From Marinilabiliaceae bacterium JC017 (GTDB taxonomy: Bacteria; Bacteroidota; Bacteroidia; Bacteroidales; Marinilabiliaceae): a stretch of 64,000 nucleotides of DNA. The position numbers were made by a program, and so were the translations under genes. Where the stretch lies: positions 1 through 64,000 of the forward strand of contig RHGE01000020.1 of NCBI GenBank assembly GCA_004296775.1, read 5' to 3'. Below, one piece after another: positions 9,379 through 19,412 of the stretch. The notes beneath the pieces were generated by a model. That model ran no database searches and was not told the origin of the DNA. It was given only the letters and a program-made list of their open reading frames with translations. Each line of letters begins with the position of its first letter. Within the stretch, counting starts at the first letter, position 1.

Positions 9379-10707
9379 TTATTCGCCAATAAAGTCTCTA
9401 ACACAACGGAAACCTATGTATGACTTAGACGAGTCTTGATATTCATATGCCCTGCTTCCGCATTGCAAATAGTATCCTATATCTTTCCAAGATCCACCTC
9501 TAATAACTTTCCTTTTCATTACATGAGGATCATCTGGTAAAGCATTGTATTTATAGGTAGGATTAAAATCGTGAGTAAAGCTATATGATGATTCGTCAAA
9601 AGCACTTGATGTCCATTCGCCTACATTTCCAGACATATCAAACAATCCGAAGTCGTTTGGAGCATATGACGCAACTGACATAGTTGTCATCCCTCCATCA
9701 TCACCATATCTTCCTCGTAAAGGCTTAAAATTAGCAAGAAAACATCCCTTATCATTACGTGTATATAAATTACCCCATGGATATATAGCATGCTCTAGAC
9801 CTCCACGTGCTGCATATTCCCATTCTGCTTCTGTAGGTAATCTATAAGCCATTACAGTTGGCTCTCCTTTTTGCTCCAGATAATTATTTAACAATTGTGT
9901 TCGCCAAATACAAAAGGCTGTTGCTTGCTTCCAATTGACACCAACAACAGGGTATTCATCAAAACCTGGATGCCAAAAATACTTTTCAGTCCAAGGCTCA
10001 TTAAACGAATAGGTAAAGTCTGCAATCCAACAAAGAGTATCAGGATAGACATTAACAGCATCTTTCATGATAAAGGCTGATCGATCTTTTATATCTCTTT
10101 CCTCCCCCTTCTGGTCATAAACGACTCCTTCGTATTGCTTTGTTTCATAATTATACCTATTCCCTTTTTTTGCAGCCTGCAACAGATCGACCCATTCATA
10201 TTCATAAGTCAATTTTCGGGCATCGATCTCTTTACGCCTAAAAAAACGCTCATTTTCAGGCAAAAACATTTCATCAAGGATCTCAGCATATTCTTCATTA
10301 TCCCATTCAATCTCTTCATCCCAATTTAAGAATGGAGGATCAATTTCATTACCTAGATAATCTTCAGTAATAAGAAATTCCTCAAACTGTTCGCCTAACA
10401 ACTGACGGGCTATTGAATCCCGAACCCAATTTACAAACTGACGATATTCCGTATTTGTAACTTCAGTTTCATCCATCCAAAAGGAACGAATAGATACAGT
10501 TTTTGTTTGTGAATTCAAGGACCAGGCAATATCCTGATCGTTGGGACCCATGTTAAAACTTCCTTGTGGAATAAACAACATTCCATAAGGATCTGGTTCA
10601 TAAAATGCTCCGCTTCGCGAAACCCCAACTAATTCACCATTTCCGGATTTTCCGCATCCGGTAAGGATTGTGACAATAGCAACACTTAGGGCAAGTACTT
10701 TCTTCAT
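9379..10707 (-). CDS. gldK: Type IX secretion lipoprotein GldK
   Basis: Outer-membrane-anchored lipoprotein of the GldK/PorK family that forms a large ring with GldN. The signal peptide ends in a lipobox (VTILTGC, Cys near residue 18). The rest is a formylglycine-generating-enzyme-like (sulfatase-modifying factor) fold: the N-terminal FIPQGSFNMGPND, the central YRLPTEAEWEYAARGG, DMSGNVGEWTSS, and the C-terminal KVIRGGSWKD and IGFRCVRD. It is the second gene of the T9SS operon, 37 bp after the porP-like gene. Confidence 0.93.
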   Translation of the reverse strand: MKKVLALSVAIVTILTGCGKSGNGELVGVSRSGAFYEPDPYGMLFIPQGSFNMGPNDQDIAWSLNSQTKTVSIRSFWMDETEVTNTEYRQFVNWVRDSIARQLLGEQFEEFLITEDYLGNEIDPPFLNWDEEIEWDNEEYAEILDEMFLPENERFFRRKEIDARKLTYEYEWVDLLQAAKKGNRYNYETKQYEGVVYDQKGEERDIKDRSAFIMKDAVNVYPDTLCWIADFTYSFNEPWTEKYFWHPGFDEYPVVGVNWKQATAFCIWRTQLLNNYLEQKGEPTVMAYRLPTEAEWEYAARGGLEHAIYPWGNLYTRNDKGCFLANFKPLRGRYGDDGGMTTMSVASYAPNDFGLFDMSGNVGEWTSSAFDESSYSFTHDFNPTYKYNALPDDPHVMKRKVIRGGSWKDIGYYLQCGSRAYEYQDSSKSYIGFRCVRDFIGE

Positions 10708-10744
10708 AATAGCCTTAATATCTGTATTATTTCAACTATCTCGT

Positions 10745-11701
10745 TTATAAATATCTGACGCTTCTATACCTTTTATTTCTCTTTTCAAAACTCATATCGA
10801 AACTATAGCCCACCATAAATTCGTGAGATCCCGAACTGACTGTAGCCATTTCCGAAGTAGTGATATCATAGCTATAACCAAATCGCAAACCATTATTTAA
10901 TTCCATTCCTGCCAATACAACTATCGCATCTTGATAGCGATATGTAAATCCTCCCCAATATTTTTTCTTAACCATGACATTCATATTTACATCGACCTGC
11001 ATACTTGCCAAGTCTGATTTTATAAATATTGAAGGCAATAAAACAATTGGTTTATCTTGCAATTTGTAGCGATATCCGCCTGTCAAAAAGATCGTTTGTT
11101 TCAAATAGGACTGAAACTCATCCTTAAAATTAGGTTTTGGTTTATTTAAATGAAGAACGGATAGACCCACATAATATTTTTTCCGCTCAAGAAAAACTCC
11201 CATACCCATATCGATTGCTGTTCCATTCACCTTTGCCTGTGGAAGCAAGGCATCATCCGCTATATTATGGTATGAGTTCCCATTCCCGTTGGATGGTAAA
11301 TAGATTTTTGTTCCATCAAAAACCTGATTAACCAAGCCTAATGATACCCCAAATCCTATTGTACCTTCTGCTAACTCTACCCGGTATGAGTAATTTACAC
11401 TAAGATGTAAATCATTATAGAATCCTATCTCATCATTCATAACTACTAATCCGATACCACTATCCCATCCAAAGAGATTTACTGCAGCATCTGCACCAAA
11501 AACCGTTGTTTTAGGCGCTCCTTCGAAACCCATCCATTGTTGTCTGTTAATAGCAGACACATTCACCATACCGGAACTTCCGGCAAAACCCGGATTACTG
11601 GCCAATTGATTGAACATATTCTGACTAAACTGCGGGTCTTGTTGTCCCATTACAACAGCGGAGGCGCAAAATAAAAGAAAAAATAGATAACTCCTAGTCA
11701 T
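10745..11701 (-). CDS. porP: PorP/SprF-family outer membrane protein
   Basis: Outer-membrane beta-barrel of the PorP/SprF family, which works with the T9SS and can anchor or export partner proteins. The 318-aa protein has a signal peptide (cleavage after VVMGQ) and the family-defining mature N-terminus QDPQFSQNMFNQLASNPGFAG, then alternating amphipathic strands ending in the aromatic-rich MVGYSFDM segment. It is the first gene of the gld operon. No clear TAnnTTTG -7 element is visible in the 160 bp upstream. Confidence 0.9.
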   Translation of the reverse strand: MTRSYLFFLLFCASAVVMGQQDPQFSQNMFNQLASNPGFAGSSGMVNVSAINRQQWMGFEGAPKTTVFGADAAVNLFGWDSGIGLVVMNDEIGFYNDLHLSVNYSYRVELAEGTIGFGVSLGLVNQVFDGTKIYLPSNGNGNSYHNIADDALLPQAKVNGTAIDMGMGVFLERKKYYVGLSVLHLNKPKPNFKDEFQSYLKQTIFLTGGYRYKLQDKPIVLLPSIFIKSDLASMQVDVNMNVMVKKKYWGGFTYRYQDAIVVLAGMELNNGLRFGYSYDITTSEMATVSSGSHEFMVGYSFDMSFEKRNKRYRSVRYL

Positions 11702-11861
11702 TTATTCAAAAGCCAATATGCATTTCTGCGCGAGATTTAACATTTTCAAAGGACTTTAAAACTATAAAACAATTGATTCAAAAAAAAATCTCGCCAGTAA
11801 AAGCTGAGTGTATATACTTGATTTCATCATAAAGGTTTCGTTTTAAAAAGTTATATCCGGG

Positions 11862-13040
11862 TTAAATATCTCTATTCACTGATTTACAATTGCTTTTTTT
11901 CAGATAACGTAACCATTTGTCTGGCAAATCACTATTTGCTGCTTGTTCATAATCATCCCTTAAACACGAAACAACCATTTCACCCTCTCCACCAGGCACT
12001 TCCAGCCACCATCTGTCATTTATAGAATTTCGAAAAAAACGAATATCGACATCATAATCCTCAAGATGTATAATGTAACTTTGGTATTCTTCTATTTTCT
12101 TTTTAGGATAATCATTATATCTCAAAGCAACACCCTCTAAAAAATGCCAGGTAATTTGCCCACATAAATACAATCCCATTTGGGAGGGTGTATCTTTTTC
12201 AGGATTTACTTCAAATAATCCAAAAATTTTCAATCGATCACTTGCTCCTGCATACCAAGCCAACTGACAGGCTTCATGAGATAAAAACCCATTAGGATTA
12301 GCAATATTCTGCGCGGGCAGATCGGTACCTTTAACAACTCCAGCATCAAAAGAGACCAAGTCCGAATCACGCAATATGGGTTCCACACTTTTCATTGCTT
12401 TATCTCTCACATAACCCAAACGCACAAACTCATAATTATATTGTGCCAGGAATTTTTCCTGTGTTGGTGCACACAAGTATTTTTGCAAACCAACAAGAGC
12501 CAAATCCTGCAAGTATTTCGGACATCTTTGTGGGACATGTTGCAAGTACCCGCTAGCAGAAAAATCATTGTTTTCAATGGAACAATCAATCATTGAATCA
12601 ATAACAGAGATTCTAAATGGTTCATTTAGCTCCTCCAATGCTTCGGCCAAATAAACAGTAAACTCCTGGCTGCCGCCCAACACGAGCGAAATAACATCTT
12701 GTTTTATTAGAAATGCAGCAACATCACGCAAAGCAATGTACTTATCATTTAAAGTTCGACCTTTTAAATTTCCTAAATCAACAATTTTGATTTTCCGGCT
12801 TAAGGCGCGTAATGGATAAAGCTTCTTTCTGATCTCATTGGGAGCATGAGCTCTGCCGGCATTCCCCGAATCATTTCGTCCTTCTTCAATACCAATTACC
12901 GCTACATCAAAAGCAGACCAGTCATAACTTTGGCTTGAATCCATAAATTCAACCTGACTTTGCAGCGACTCATCCGGTCTTATCTGAAAAGCAGGTTGAA
13001 CAGGTATAATCTGAGGGGTAAAATAATGTGCCAGTTCCAC
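11862..13040 (-). CDS. Arginase/formimidoylglutamase-fold protein with degenerate metal site
   Basis: Member of the ureohydrolase (arginase/agmatinase/HutG) superfamily in the Bacteroidota subgroup encoded next to topA. The Rossmann-like pattern is clear (DVAVIGIEEGRND, RKKLYPLRAL, ISLVLGGSQEFTVYLAEAL, VSFDAGVVKGTDLPAQ, GLFEVNPEKD). Three of the usual six metal ligands look lost: GGDH is GGSQ, DAHxD is DSMID, and SxDxD is SFDAG. So the enzyme may be inactive, use a changed site, or serve another role. The start is a GTG at 13040 and the next in-frame ATG is far inside. It ends about 160 bp before the T9SS operon and is 9 bp downstream of topA, so probably co-transcribed with topA. Confidence 0.75.
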   Translation of the reverse strand: MELAHYFTPQIIPVQPAFQIRPDESLQSQVEFMDSSQSYDWSAFDVAVIGIEEGRNDSGNAGRAHAPNEIRKKLYPLRALSRKIKIVDLGNLKGRTLNDKYIALRDVAAFLIKQDVISLVLGGSQEFTVYLAEALEELNEPFRISVIDSMIDCSIENNDFSASGYLQHVPQRCPKYLQDLALVGLQKYLCAPTQEKFLAQYNYEFVRLGYVRDKAMKSVEPILRDSDLVSFDAGVVKGTDLPAQNIANPNGFLSHEACQLAWYAGASDRLKIFGLFEVNPEKDTPSQMGLYLCGQITWHFLEGVALRYNDYPKKKIEEYQSYIIHLEDYDVDIRFFRNSINDRWWLEVPGGEGEMVVSCLRDDYEQAANSDLPDKWLRYLKKSNCKSVNRDI

Positions 13041-13049
13041 TACTAAAGC

Positions 13050-15518
13050 TTATTTATCTTTGGTTTTAGCAGCAGCTTTTTTAGTTGCCGGCTTTTTCTT
13101 AGTTTCTCCCTTTTTAGCAGTCGTTTTTTTTGTTGTTGTTTTTTTTGCTGTCGTCTTTTTCGTGGTTGATTTTTTTGTGGTCTTTTTTGTCGACTTCCCT
13201 TTCTTCACTAATTCCATACAGTCTTCTAACGACAACTTATCGGCTTCAACCGTTTTTGGAATCCGGTAATTACCGCCATCATAAGCAATATATGGTCCCC
13301 ATCTTCCATTCAGAATTTGTAATTCAGCTTCTTCAAATACCTTAATTATTTTTTCCCGATCAGCCTTTCTTTTATCCTCAATACGAATGATGGCGGTCTC
13401 CAGATCAATCGTAAGCGGATCGTCCTCTCCTTTTTTCAAAGAAACAAATTTGCTATCATGCCGGATGTATGGTCCAAATCGACCGATACCGATGGTTACT
13501 ACTTTACCTTCATATTCACCAACCTGTCGGGGCAATTTAAACAAATCAAGAGCCTCTTCCAGAGTAATCGTTTCAATATGTTGTCCTCTTCGGAGGCCAG
13601 CAAACCTGGGCTTCTCTTCCCCTTCTACTACTTCTCCCAATTGCGCCATTGGTCCAAAGCGACCAATTCGAACCAACACCGTCTTCCCGGTATTCGGATC
13701 CTCTCCTAATATTCGTTCGCCGGTACTTTTCTCAGACTTTTCAAGGGTTTCTTCTACCAATGCGTGGAATGGCTTATAAAAAGCATCAATCGCTTCATTC
13801 CATATTAAATTACCCATGGCAATGTCATCAAACTCCTTTTCAACCTTTGCTGTAAAGTTGAAATTGACAACATCAGAAAAATATTTGATCAGAAAATCAT
13901 TAACCACCATTCCTATATCTGTTGGGAACAGCTTATTCTTTTCAGCTCCTGTAATCTCAGTTTTATCAGTCACCTCCAGGACACCAGCTTTAAGCATCAA
14001 GTGCTTATATTGCCGCTCGACACCCGGACGCTCCTCTTTGTCAACATAGCCACGATTCTGAATTGTGGAGATTGTTGGTGCATAAGTAGAAGGTCGACCA
14101 ATCCCTAATTCTTCCAGCTTACGCACAAGGCTTGCTTCCGTATAGCGGGGAGGTTTCAGCGTCCAGCGCTGACGTGCTTCAATCTGTTCCATTCCCAACA
14201 CATCCCCGACAGTCATCGGCGGAATAAGCACATCCCGTTTTTCATCATCAGCCCCTTCTTTTTCATTATCGGAAGATTCAATATATACTTTCAGAAAACC
14301 GTCAAACTTAATCACCTCTCCGGTTGCTACAAATTTCTCTCCGGTATTCCCGGCACTAATATTTATAACCGTTTTCTCTAATTGTGCATTACTCATTTGA
14401 GAAGCAATGGTACGCTTCCAAATCAGTTCATATAATCTCGTTTCAGCTGAAGATCCCGACACCGTCTCTTTATCCATGTAAGTTGGCCGGATGGCTTCGT
14501 GAGCCTCCTGTGCCCCTTTAGCCTTGGTTTTGTATTGCCGACTGTTAACATATTGTGCACCCATTTTATCAGCAATCATAGAAGCAGCCATTTTAACGGC
14601 AGATTCAGCCAAGTTGACTGAGTCGGTACGCATATAGGTGATTTTTCCAGCTTCATACAGCTTTTGTGCTACCGACATGGTTTGAGACACAGAAAACCCA
14701 AGCTTTCGACTCGCCTCCTGTTGCAAGGTAGAGGTGGTAAAAGGTGCAGCCGGTGACTTGGTGACAGGCTTTTTATCCACCTTCGCCACGGTAAAGTCAA
14801 TCACTTTACACTGCTCAAGAAAGGAGCTGGTTTCTTCCAGCGTATCAAATCGTTTGGATAATTCAGCCTTTATATTATTGTGTTTTCCTTTATCATCAAC
14901 AATGGAAAATATACCAACTACCCGATAAGAAGAGGTTGGTTTGAAAGCAAAAATTTCACGCTCGCGTTCTACGATGATGCGAACTGATACGGATTGCACA
15001 CGTCCGGCGGACAACGATGGTTTAACTTTACGCCAGAGTACAGGTGACAATTCGAATCCAACCAACCGGTCAAGCACCCGTCGTGCCTGCTGAGCATTTA
15101 CCAGGTTAACATCAATTTTACGTGGGTTCTCAATGGCTTTTAAAATAGCTTCCTTGGTAATCTCATGAAAAACAATACGACGGGTATTCTCCTCATTCAA
15201 GCCTAAAGTTTCATATAAATGCCAGGCAATGGCCTCTCCCTCACGGTCCTCATCGGACGCTAGCCAAACAATCTTTGCTTTTGCCGCTAACGTCTTCAAT
15301 TCTTTGACCACATCCTTCTTATCACTTGATATTATATAATCGGGTTCGTAATTATTATTCACATCCACCCCGAAGTCACTTTTTGCCAAATCCCGAATGT
15401 GCCCGTAACTGGATTTTACGAGATAATCCTTTCCTAAGAATTTTTCTATCGTCTTTGCTTTGGCAGGTGACTCCACTATCACCAAATTCCCTTCTTTACC
15501 CGTGTCTTTTTTACCCAT
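13050..15518 (-). CDS. topA: DNA topoisomerase I
   Basis: Type IA topoisomerase that relaxes negative supercoils. The TOPRIM domain is at the N-terminus (NLVIVESPAKAKTIEKFLG; DEDREGEAIAWHL), the catalytic Tyr is in ITYMRTDSVNLA, and the central gate domain is complete. The C-terminal part has topo_C repeats (RIGRFGPMAQ, GIGRFGPYIRH, NGRWGPYIAYDG) instead of zinc fingers, as is common in Bacteroidota, and ends in a ~45-residue Lys/Thr/Ala tail built from KKTT-like units, probably a DNA-binding extension. An ATG at 15518 (MGKKDTGKEGN) is preferred over an upstream TTG at 15542. A CAAAATTA (-7 element on the minus strand) lies just upstream. Confidence 0.94.
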   Translation of the reverse strand: MGKKDTGKEGNLVIVESPAKAKTIEKFLGKDYLVKSSYGHIRDLAKSDFGVDVNNNYEPDYIISSDKKDVVKELKTLAAKAKIVWLASDEDREGEAIAWHLYETLGLNEENTRRIVFHEITKEAILKAIENPRKIDVNLVNAQQARRVLDRLVGFELSPVLWRKVKPSLSAGRVQSVSVRIIVEREREIFAFKPTSSYRVVGIFSIVDDKGKHNNIKAELSKRFDTLEETSSFLEQCKVIDFTVAKVDKKPVTKSPAAPFTTSTLQQEASRKLGFSVSQTMSVAQKLYEAGKITYMRTDSVNLAESAVKMAASMIADKMGAQYVNSRQYKTKAKGAQEAHEAIRPTYMDKETVSGSSAETRLYELIWKRTIASQMSNAQLEKTVINISAGNTGEKFVATGEVIKFDGFLKVYIESSDNEKEGADDEKRDVLIPPMTVGDVLGMEQIEARQRWTLKPPRYTEASLVRKLEELGIGRPSTYAPTISTIQNRGYVDKEERPGVERQYKHLMLKAGVLEVTDKTEITGAEKNKLFPTDIGMVVNDFLIKYFSDVVNFNFTAKVEKEFDDIAMGNLIWNEAIDAFYKPFHALVEETLEKSEKSTGERILGEDPNTGKTVLVRIGRFGPMAQLGEVVEGEEKPRFAGLRRGQHIETITLEEALDLFKLPRQVGEYEGKVVTIGIGRFGPYIRHDSKFVSLKKGEDDPLTIDLETAIIRIEDKRKADREKIIKVFEEAELQILNGRWGPYIAYDGGNYRIPKTVEADKLSLEDCMELVKKGKSTKKTTKKSTTKKTTAKKTTTKKTTAKKGETKKKPATKKAAAKTKDK

Positions 15519-15558
15519 CGCTTTTTTAGCTTTCTTGTTCAATTTGTCAAATGGCGAA

Positions 15559-15566
15559 CAAAATTA
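15559..15566 (-). promoter_or_regulatory. topA: Putative topA -7 promoter element
   Basis: TAATTTTG on the minus strand matches the Bacteroidota -7 consensus TAnnTTTG. It lies 41 bp upstream of the preferred topA ATG and is in the correct orientation. No test of the -33 element was possible beyond noting AT-rich sequence. Confidence 0.4.
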
Positions 15567-15673
15567 TGAATTAATCGGCACAATGTTAAAAAATGAAAAT
15601 GCTTTACGCAACCATTTCACCAAAGGCTTACATCAAAAATTACTATTTTTACGCCAAACTACATTGAATTAAC

Positions 15674-18031
15674 ATGAATAAAGAAGTAACAAATTTCAGA
15701 AAATACATTGCTGGACTTTGGGGGATTTTTGCCGTTGGTGTTCTTTCGGTATTTTTCCTATTCCTTGCCATCTCTTCCGGTATGCTTGGTTTCATGCCCA
15801 CTTTTGAAGAGTTAGAAAATCCCAAAAGCAACCTGGCAACTGAGATATATTCTTCAGACCAACAGCTTTTAGGATCCTTTTATAAGGAGAACCGAAGCTT
15901 CGTTGGCTACAAAAACCTTTCGCCCAACCTGGTGAATGCGCTCATCGCCACCGAAGATGTACGTTTTCATGATCATTCGGGAGTTGATGCCAGAGGATTG
16001 GCACGGGTACTTTTCCGAACCGTGATTATGCAAGACCATAGTTCAGGCGGGGGAAGTACCATCACCCAACAGCTCGCCAAATTATTATTTCATGACCGCG
16101 CTGCCAACATCTGGGAACGTAGCTTGCAGAAATTGAAAGAATGGGTGATTGCCGTAAAACTGGAAAGGAGCTACACCAAAGAAGAGATTCTGACGATGTA
16201 TTTAAATAAGGCCGAATATATTTACGATGCCTATGGCATTAAATCGGCTGCAAAAACTTTTTTCAACACAACCACTGACACCATTAAAGTAGAGGAAGCA
16301 GCCGTTTTAATTGGTATGCTTAAGAACCCGGCTCTGTTTAATCCGGTGCGTCGCCCGGAGTTAACCCAGGAACGCCGAAACGTGGTGTTGGGACAGATGC
16401 TCAAGGCACAATACCTCACCCGTGCCGAATTTGATTCCTTAGCCAACATACCGCTCAAGCTGCATTTTAACCGGGCAGACCATAAAGAAGGATTAGCTCC
16501 TTACTTCCGGGAGTATCTGCGTTTGAGCTTAACAGCCAAAAAGCCGGATAGAGAACATTACGCTTCATGGCAAACACAAAAATTCCATGAAGACAGCCTG
16601 GCGTGGGCTACCAATCCTCTTTACGGATGGATCAACAAAAACCTTAAAGCCGATGGCACCAAGTACAATATATATAAAGATGGTCTACGCATATACACAA
16701 CGATAGACTCAAGGATGCAGCTTTATGCTGAAAATGCCGTTGAAAAACATCTGGGAGAAGATTTGCAACCCATTTTCTTCAAGGAGAAAAAAGGACGCTC
16801 CAGGGCACCCTTCACCCACAAAATATCCAAGGAACAATATGAAGGAATCATCAAGCGCGCCATGAAAAATACCGACCGGTATCAAAGTTTGCGAAGAGCC
16901 GGTGCTGACATGGATAGTATCAAGAAGGTATTTAACACCCCCTACCCCATGACCGTTTTCTCATGGCAAGGTGAAAAAGATACCATCATGACCCCCAATG
17001 ACTCCATATTATACTATAAGCATTTCTTACGTGCCAGTATGATGTCGATAGATCCTTTGAACGGACACGTGAAAGCTTATGTGGGTGGCCCCAACTTTAA
17101 GCACTTCATGTATGACATGGCCACGCATGGTAAACGCCAGGTAGGCTCCACCATAAAGCCTTTTGTTTACACCCTGGCCATGCAAGAGGGCCACACACCT
17201 TGCGATCTGGTTCCAAACATACCGCAAACCTTCTACCTGCCAACGGGAAAAACATGGACCCCTCGCAACAGCGGAAGTAACAGAGCTGGTGAAATGGTCT
17301 CATTGAAATGGGGATTGGCCCACTCAAATAATAACATTACCGCCTGGGTGATGAAGCAATACAACCCGGAAGCTGTAGCCCGCATGATTCACGAGCTGGG
17401 TATCACCAGCCCTATTGATCCGGTGCCGGCACTCTGCCTGGGTACGCCTGACATTAGCCTGATGGAAATGACCAGTGCTTACTGTACCTACCCTAATAAC
17501 GGTGTTCATATTGCTCCCATGGTCGTGACCCGCATTGAGGATCGTTTTGGCAACGTCATTGCAGATTTCCACCCCAAGAAAAGAGAGGTATTAAGCGAAA
17601 CAACCTCGTTTTTAATGCTGAACCTTTTACAAGGCGTGACGAACCAGGGAACCGGCCGCCGCTTACGTTACAAATACCATTTCACCGGTGAAATAGGATC
17701 TAAAACAGGAACAACACAGAACCACAGTGACGGTTGGTTCATGGGTGTGACTCCTAATTTGGTGACGGGTGTATGGACGGGCGGAGAAGACCGGGATATT
17801 CACTTCGATAACATTCGCATTGGACAAGGTGCCAACATGGCTCTTCCCATCTTCGCTTTGTATATACAGCAGGTTTATGACAACCCCGACCTGAATATTA
17901 CCCAGGAGGACACCTTTGAAAAACCAATGAACTTCAACATGAACCTTATCTGTACCGATGAAATAGGAGCTTCCAACAGAAATACCACTAATGATACAAA
18001 TGAGTCATCGGATGTGGAAGAATTCTTTTAA
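15674..18031 (+). CDS. Class A penicillin-binding protein (PBP1A type)
   Basis: Bifunctional peptidoglycan synthase: GT51 glycosyltransferase plus transpeptidase, anchored by one N-terminal membrane helix (about residues 10-35). The GT51 domain has ATEDVRFHDHSGVD (catalytic Glu), GGGSTITQQLAK and the later LNKAEYIYDAYGI. The transpeptidase domain has the SxxK motif STIKPF, the SxN motif SNNN, and KTGTT. Length 785 aa is normal. It diverges from topA with a 155-bp gap between the ATGs. A second, different class A PBP is encoded at 57600-60053. A strong terminator follows at 18055. Confidence 0.92.
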   Translation: MNKEVTNFRKYIAGLWGIFAVGVLSVFFLFLAISSGMLGFMPTFEELENPKSNLATEIYSSDQQLLGSFYKENRSFVGYKNLSPNLVNALIATEDVRFHDHSGVDARGLARVLFRTVIMQDHSSGGGSTITQQLAKLLFHDRAANIWERSLQKLKEWVIAVKLERSYTKEEILTMYLNKAEYIYDAYGIKSAAKTFFNTTTDTIKVEEAAVLIGMLKNPALFNPVRRPELTQERRNVVLGQMLKAQYLTRAEFDSLANIPLKLHFNRADHKEGLAPYFREYLRLSLTAKKPDREHYASWQTQKFHEDSLAWATNPLYGWINKNLKADGTKYNIYKDGLRIYTTIDSRMQLYAENAVEKHLGEDLQPIFFKEKKGRSRAPFTHKISKEQYEGIIKRAMKNTDRYQSLRRAGADMDSIKKVFNTPYPMTVFSWQGEKDTIMTPNDSILYYKHFLRASMMSIDPLNGHVKAYVGGPNFKHFMYDMATHGKRQVGSTIKPFVYTLAMQEGHTPCDLVPNIPQTFYLPTGKTWTPRNSGSNRAGEMVSLKWGLAHSNNNITAWVMKQYNPEAVARMIHELGITSPIDPVPALCLGTPDISLMEMTSAYCTYPNNGVHIAPMVVTRIEDRFGNVIADFHPKKREVLSETTSFLMLNLLQGVTNQGTGRRLRYKYHFTGEIGSKTGTTQNHSDGWFMGVTPNLVTGVWTGGEDRDIHFDNIRIGQGANMALPIFALYIQQVYDNPDLNITQEDTFEKPMNFNMNLICTDEIGASNRNTTNDTNESSDVEEFF

Positions 18032-18054
18032 AAAATAATAGTTTTCAATACTTC

Positions 18055-18084
18055 AAAGACAGGCATTTCGCCTGTCTTTTTTTT
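18055..18084 (+). terminator. Terminator of the class A PBP gene
   Basis: Stem GACAGGC/GCCTGTC around an ATTTC loop, preceded by AAA and followed by eight T, about 25 bp after the PBP stop codon. Confidence 0.88.
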
Positions 18085-18384
18085 GCCTTGTTCGACGATG
18101 GGGGCCATATTATCTGACAGGCCATTTTGATATTTTTCATGACCCTATTCCCCTCCTGGCTGAACACGCCTTCTCTCTTGTCTGAAATAGCTATATACAG
18201 CATCTCTATAATTACATTTTATCAGTGACCTTTTTCTTTCGCGAAAGCCATGCTGACTTTTTTGAATACGTCGATTCTTAATTTGATTCCCTGTTTTGGC
18301 TTTATTCCATACCTCTTTTTACTCTGGCTGCTCGATATTCTATTTTGGAGGGGCTTGATTTTGTTTTGCTTACTCATTTATGTG

Positions 18385-18594
18385 TTTCGCCTGTCCGTTA
18401 CCACCTTTCGCCTGCTCTTTTACTCGTTTCGCCGACTCTTTGACGGGTTTCGACTACTTCTTGATGCATTTCGTTTGCTCTTTGACGCTTTTCGCTGGCT
18501 CTTTGCCGCGTTTCGCCTGTTCTCTGACTCGTTTCGCTTGCTCTTCGACGCATTTCGCCTGTTCTTCGACGCGTTTCGTCAGTGCATCGACGTC
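18385..18594. repeat. Minisatellite, 21-bp unit, ten copies
   Basis: Ten consecutive 21-bp units begin with TTTCG (starts at 18385, 18406, 18427 and so on to 18574). Consensus is roughly TTTCGCCTG then CTCTTTGACGCG; copies differ at several sites, so the array is old or drifting. In one frame it would encode a heptad like FRLLFDA repeated, because 21 is a multiple of three, but the flanking frame has no credible gene start or RBS. It is GC-richer than the surrounding AT-rich intergenic DNA. Best viewed as a non-coding tandem repeat. Confidence 0.85.
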
Positions 18595-18718
18595 GTTTTA
18601 TCCTTGTCGAAATGAATAATTACCCCTGCGAAATACTCCAAGTTCGATACTAATCGATTTGATAACTTATCGCTTAAATGATAAATGGTTTTTTACTATT
18701 GGAATATTATCGCATTAC

Positions 18719-19088
18719 CCTAACCTGCACAAGCCAGAAAGGTACATTGATATGCGTATCAAGTATCAAGACTTTTGAATGAATGAGATTGCAATATCTT
18801 GCCAAATATTACACAAACAATACTGATAAGACACTATATTTTTTCAGGAGTAGCCTGAAAAAAAAGCCTCTTCGAGGGATATTACCTTTAGCTGATTGTT
18901 TTGACAAGACAATAGATCGTTAGATAATAGACATTAGACCTACTTATATCAAGCTCATTGGTAACCTTATAACACCTTGAATTATGAAATGATTCTCATG
19001 CAATTACTAAGCATAACGAACTATTAACAACTTAGACAACAATCAATTTTAACATCATGTTGGTAAAAATTACTTCCTAAGCGCCTAG
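18719..19088. repeat. ~370-bp dispersed non-coding element, copy 1
   Basis: This stretch is repeated, clearly alignable along its whole length, at 20118-20486, and its first ~120 bp again at 48913-49032. Landmarks shared by copies 1 and 2 are CCTAACCTG at the left end, TGATAAGACACT, TAGCCTGAAAAAAA, GATTGTTTTGACAAGACAAT, AACACCTTGAATTATGAAAT and the right-end CTTCCTAAGCGCCTA. No ORF is conserved between copies. Copy 1 contains a small hairpin CAGG-AGTAG-CCTG with an adjoining A-run. It lies ~375 bp upstream of the small membrane-protein gene. Confidence 0.8.
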
Positions 19089-19359
19089 CAAAAAAAGAAG
19101 CTAGTCAATGAAAAACTGCCAACCACCTTCTCGATGAATATTTCCCGACATACCGATTAGTGATTCCATAAAGGTTTATAACCGACATCAAAAACCAGGA
19201 AGCCACTCTATTGGAATAGAAACAACAAATTGGTACTTGAAAAAATAGGGGAGCATGAAGTTAGCCACCCGATGAGACCAGAAAAATAGGCTAAACCCAT
19301 TATTTTATAAGTCCAACGACCAAAATCGTGCAAATTGCAACTAAACCCTCTTTCTGGTT

Positions 19360-19412
19360 CCTTCAACGGAAAGCACAATCCCTTCAACGCATTTTTTTTG
19401 ACCCCTTCAAGG
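19360..19412 (+). promoter_or_regulatory. Three direct repeats upstream of a promoter (LytTR-like operator)
   Basis: CCTTCAACG at 19360 and 19381 and CCTTCAAGG at 19404 form direct repeats with 21- and 23-bp spacing, that is, on one face of the helix. On the other strand the core reads CGTTGAAGG, similar to the LytTR-domain binding consensus (GTT core, repeats about 21 bp apart). They sit just upstream of, and into, the promoter at 19397-19427. A weaker pair (CTTCAAAGG at 20529, CCTTCATGG at 20552) lies before the lipoprotein gene at 20651. No LytTR regulator is encoded in the window. Confidence 0.45.

Noticed and set aside
15519-15542. topA start at TTG 15542
   Set aside because: A Lys-rich extension from a rare start; ATG at 15518 gives the normal N-terminus. 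The same reasoning was used for the PNP gene (TTG 1403) and the carbamoyltransferase (TTG 37157).
18250-18615. ORF with heptads like FRLLFDA
   Set aside because: The reading is the translation of a 21-bp repeat; repeat units vary at codon-neutral and codon-changing sites alike and there is no credible gene start.
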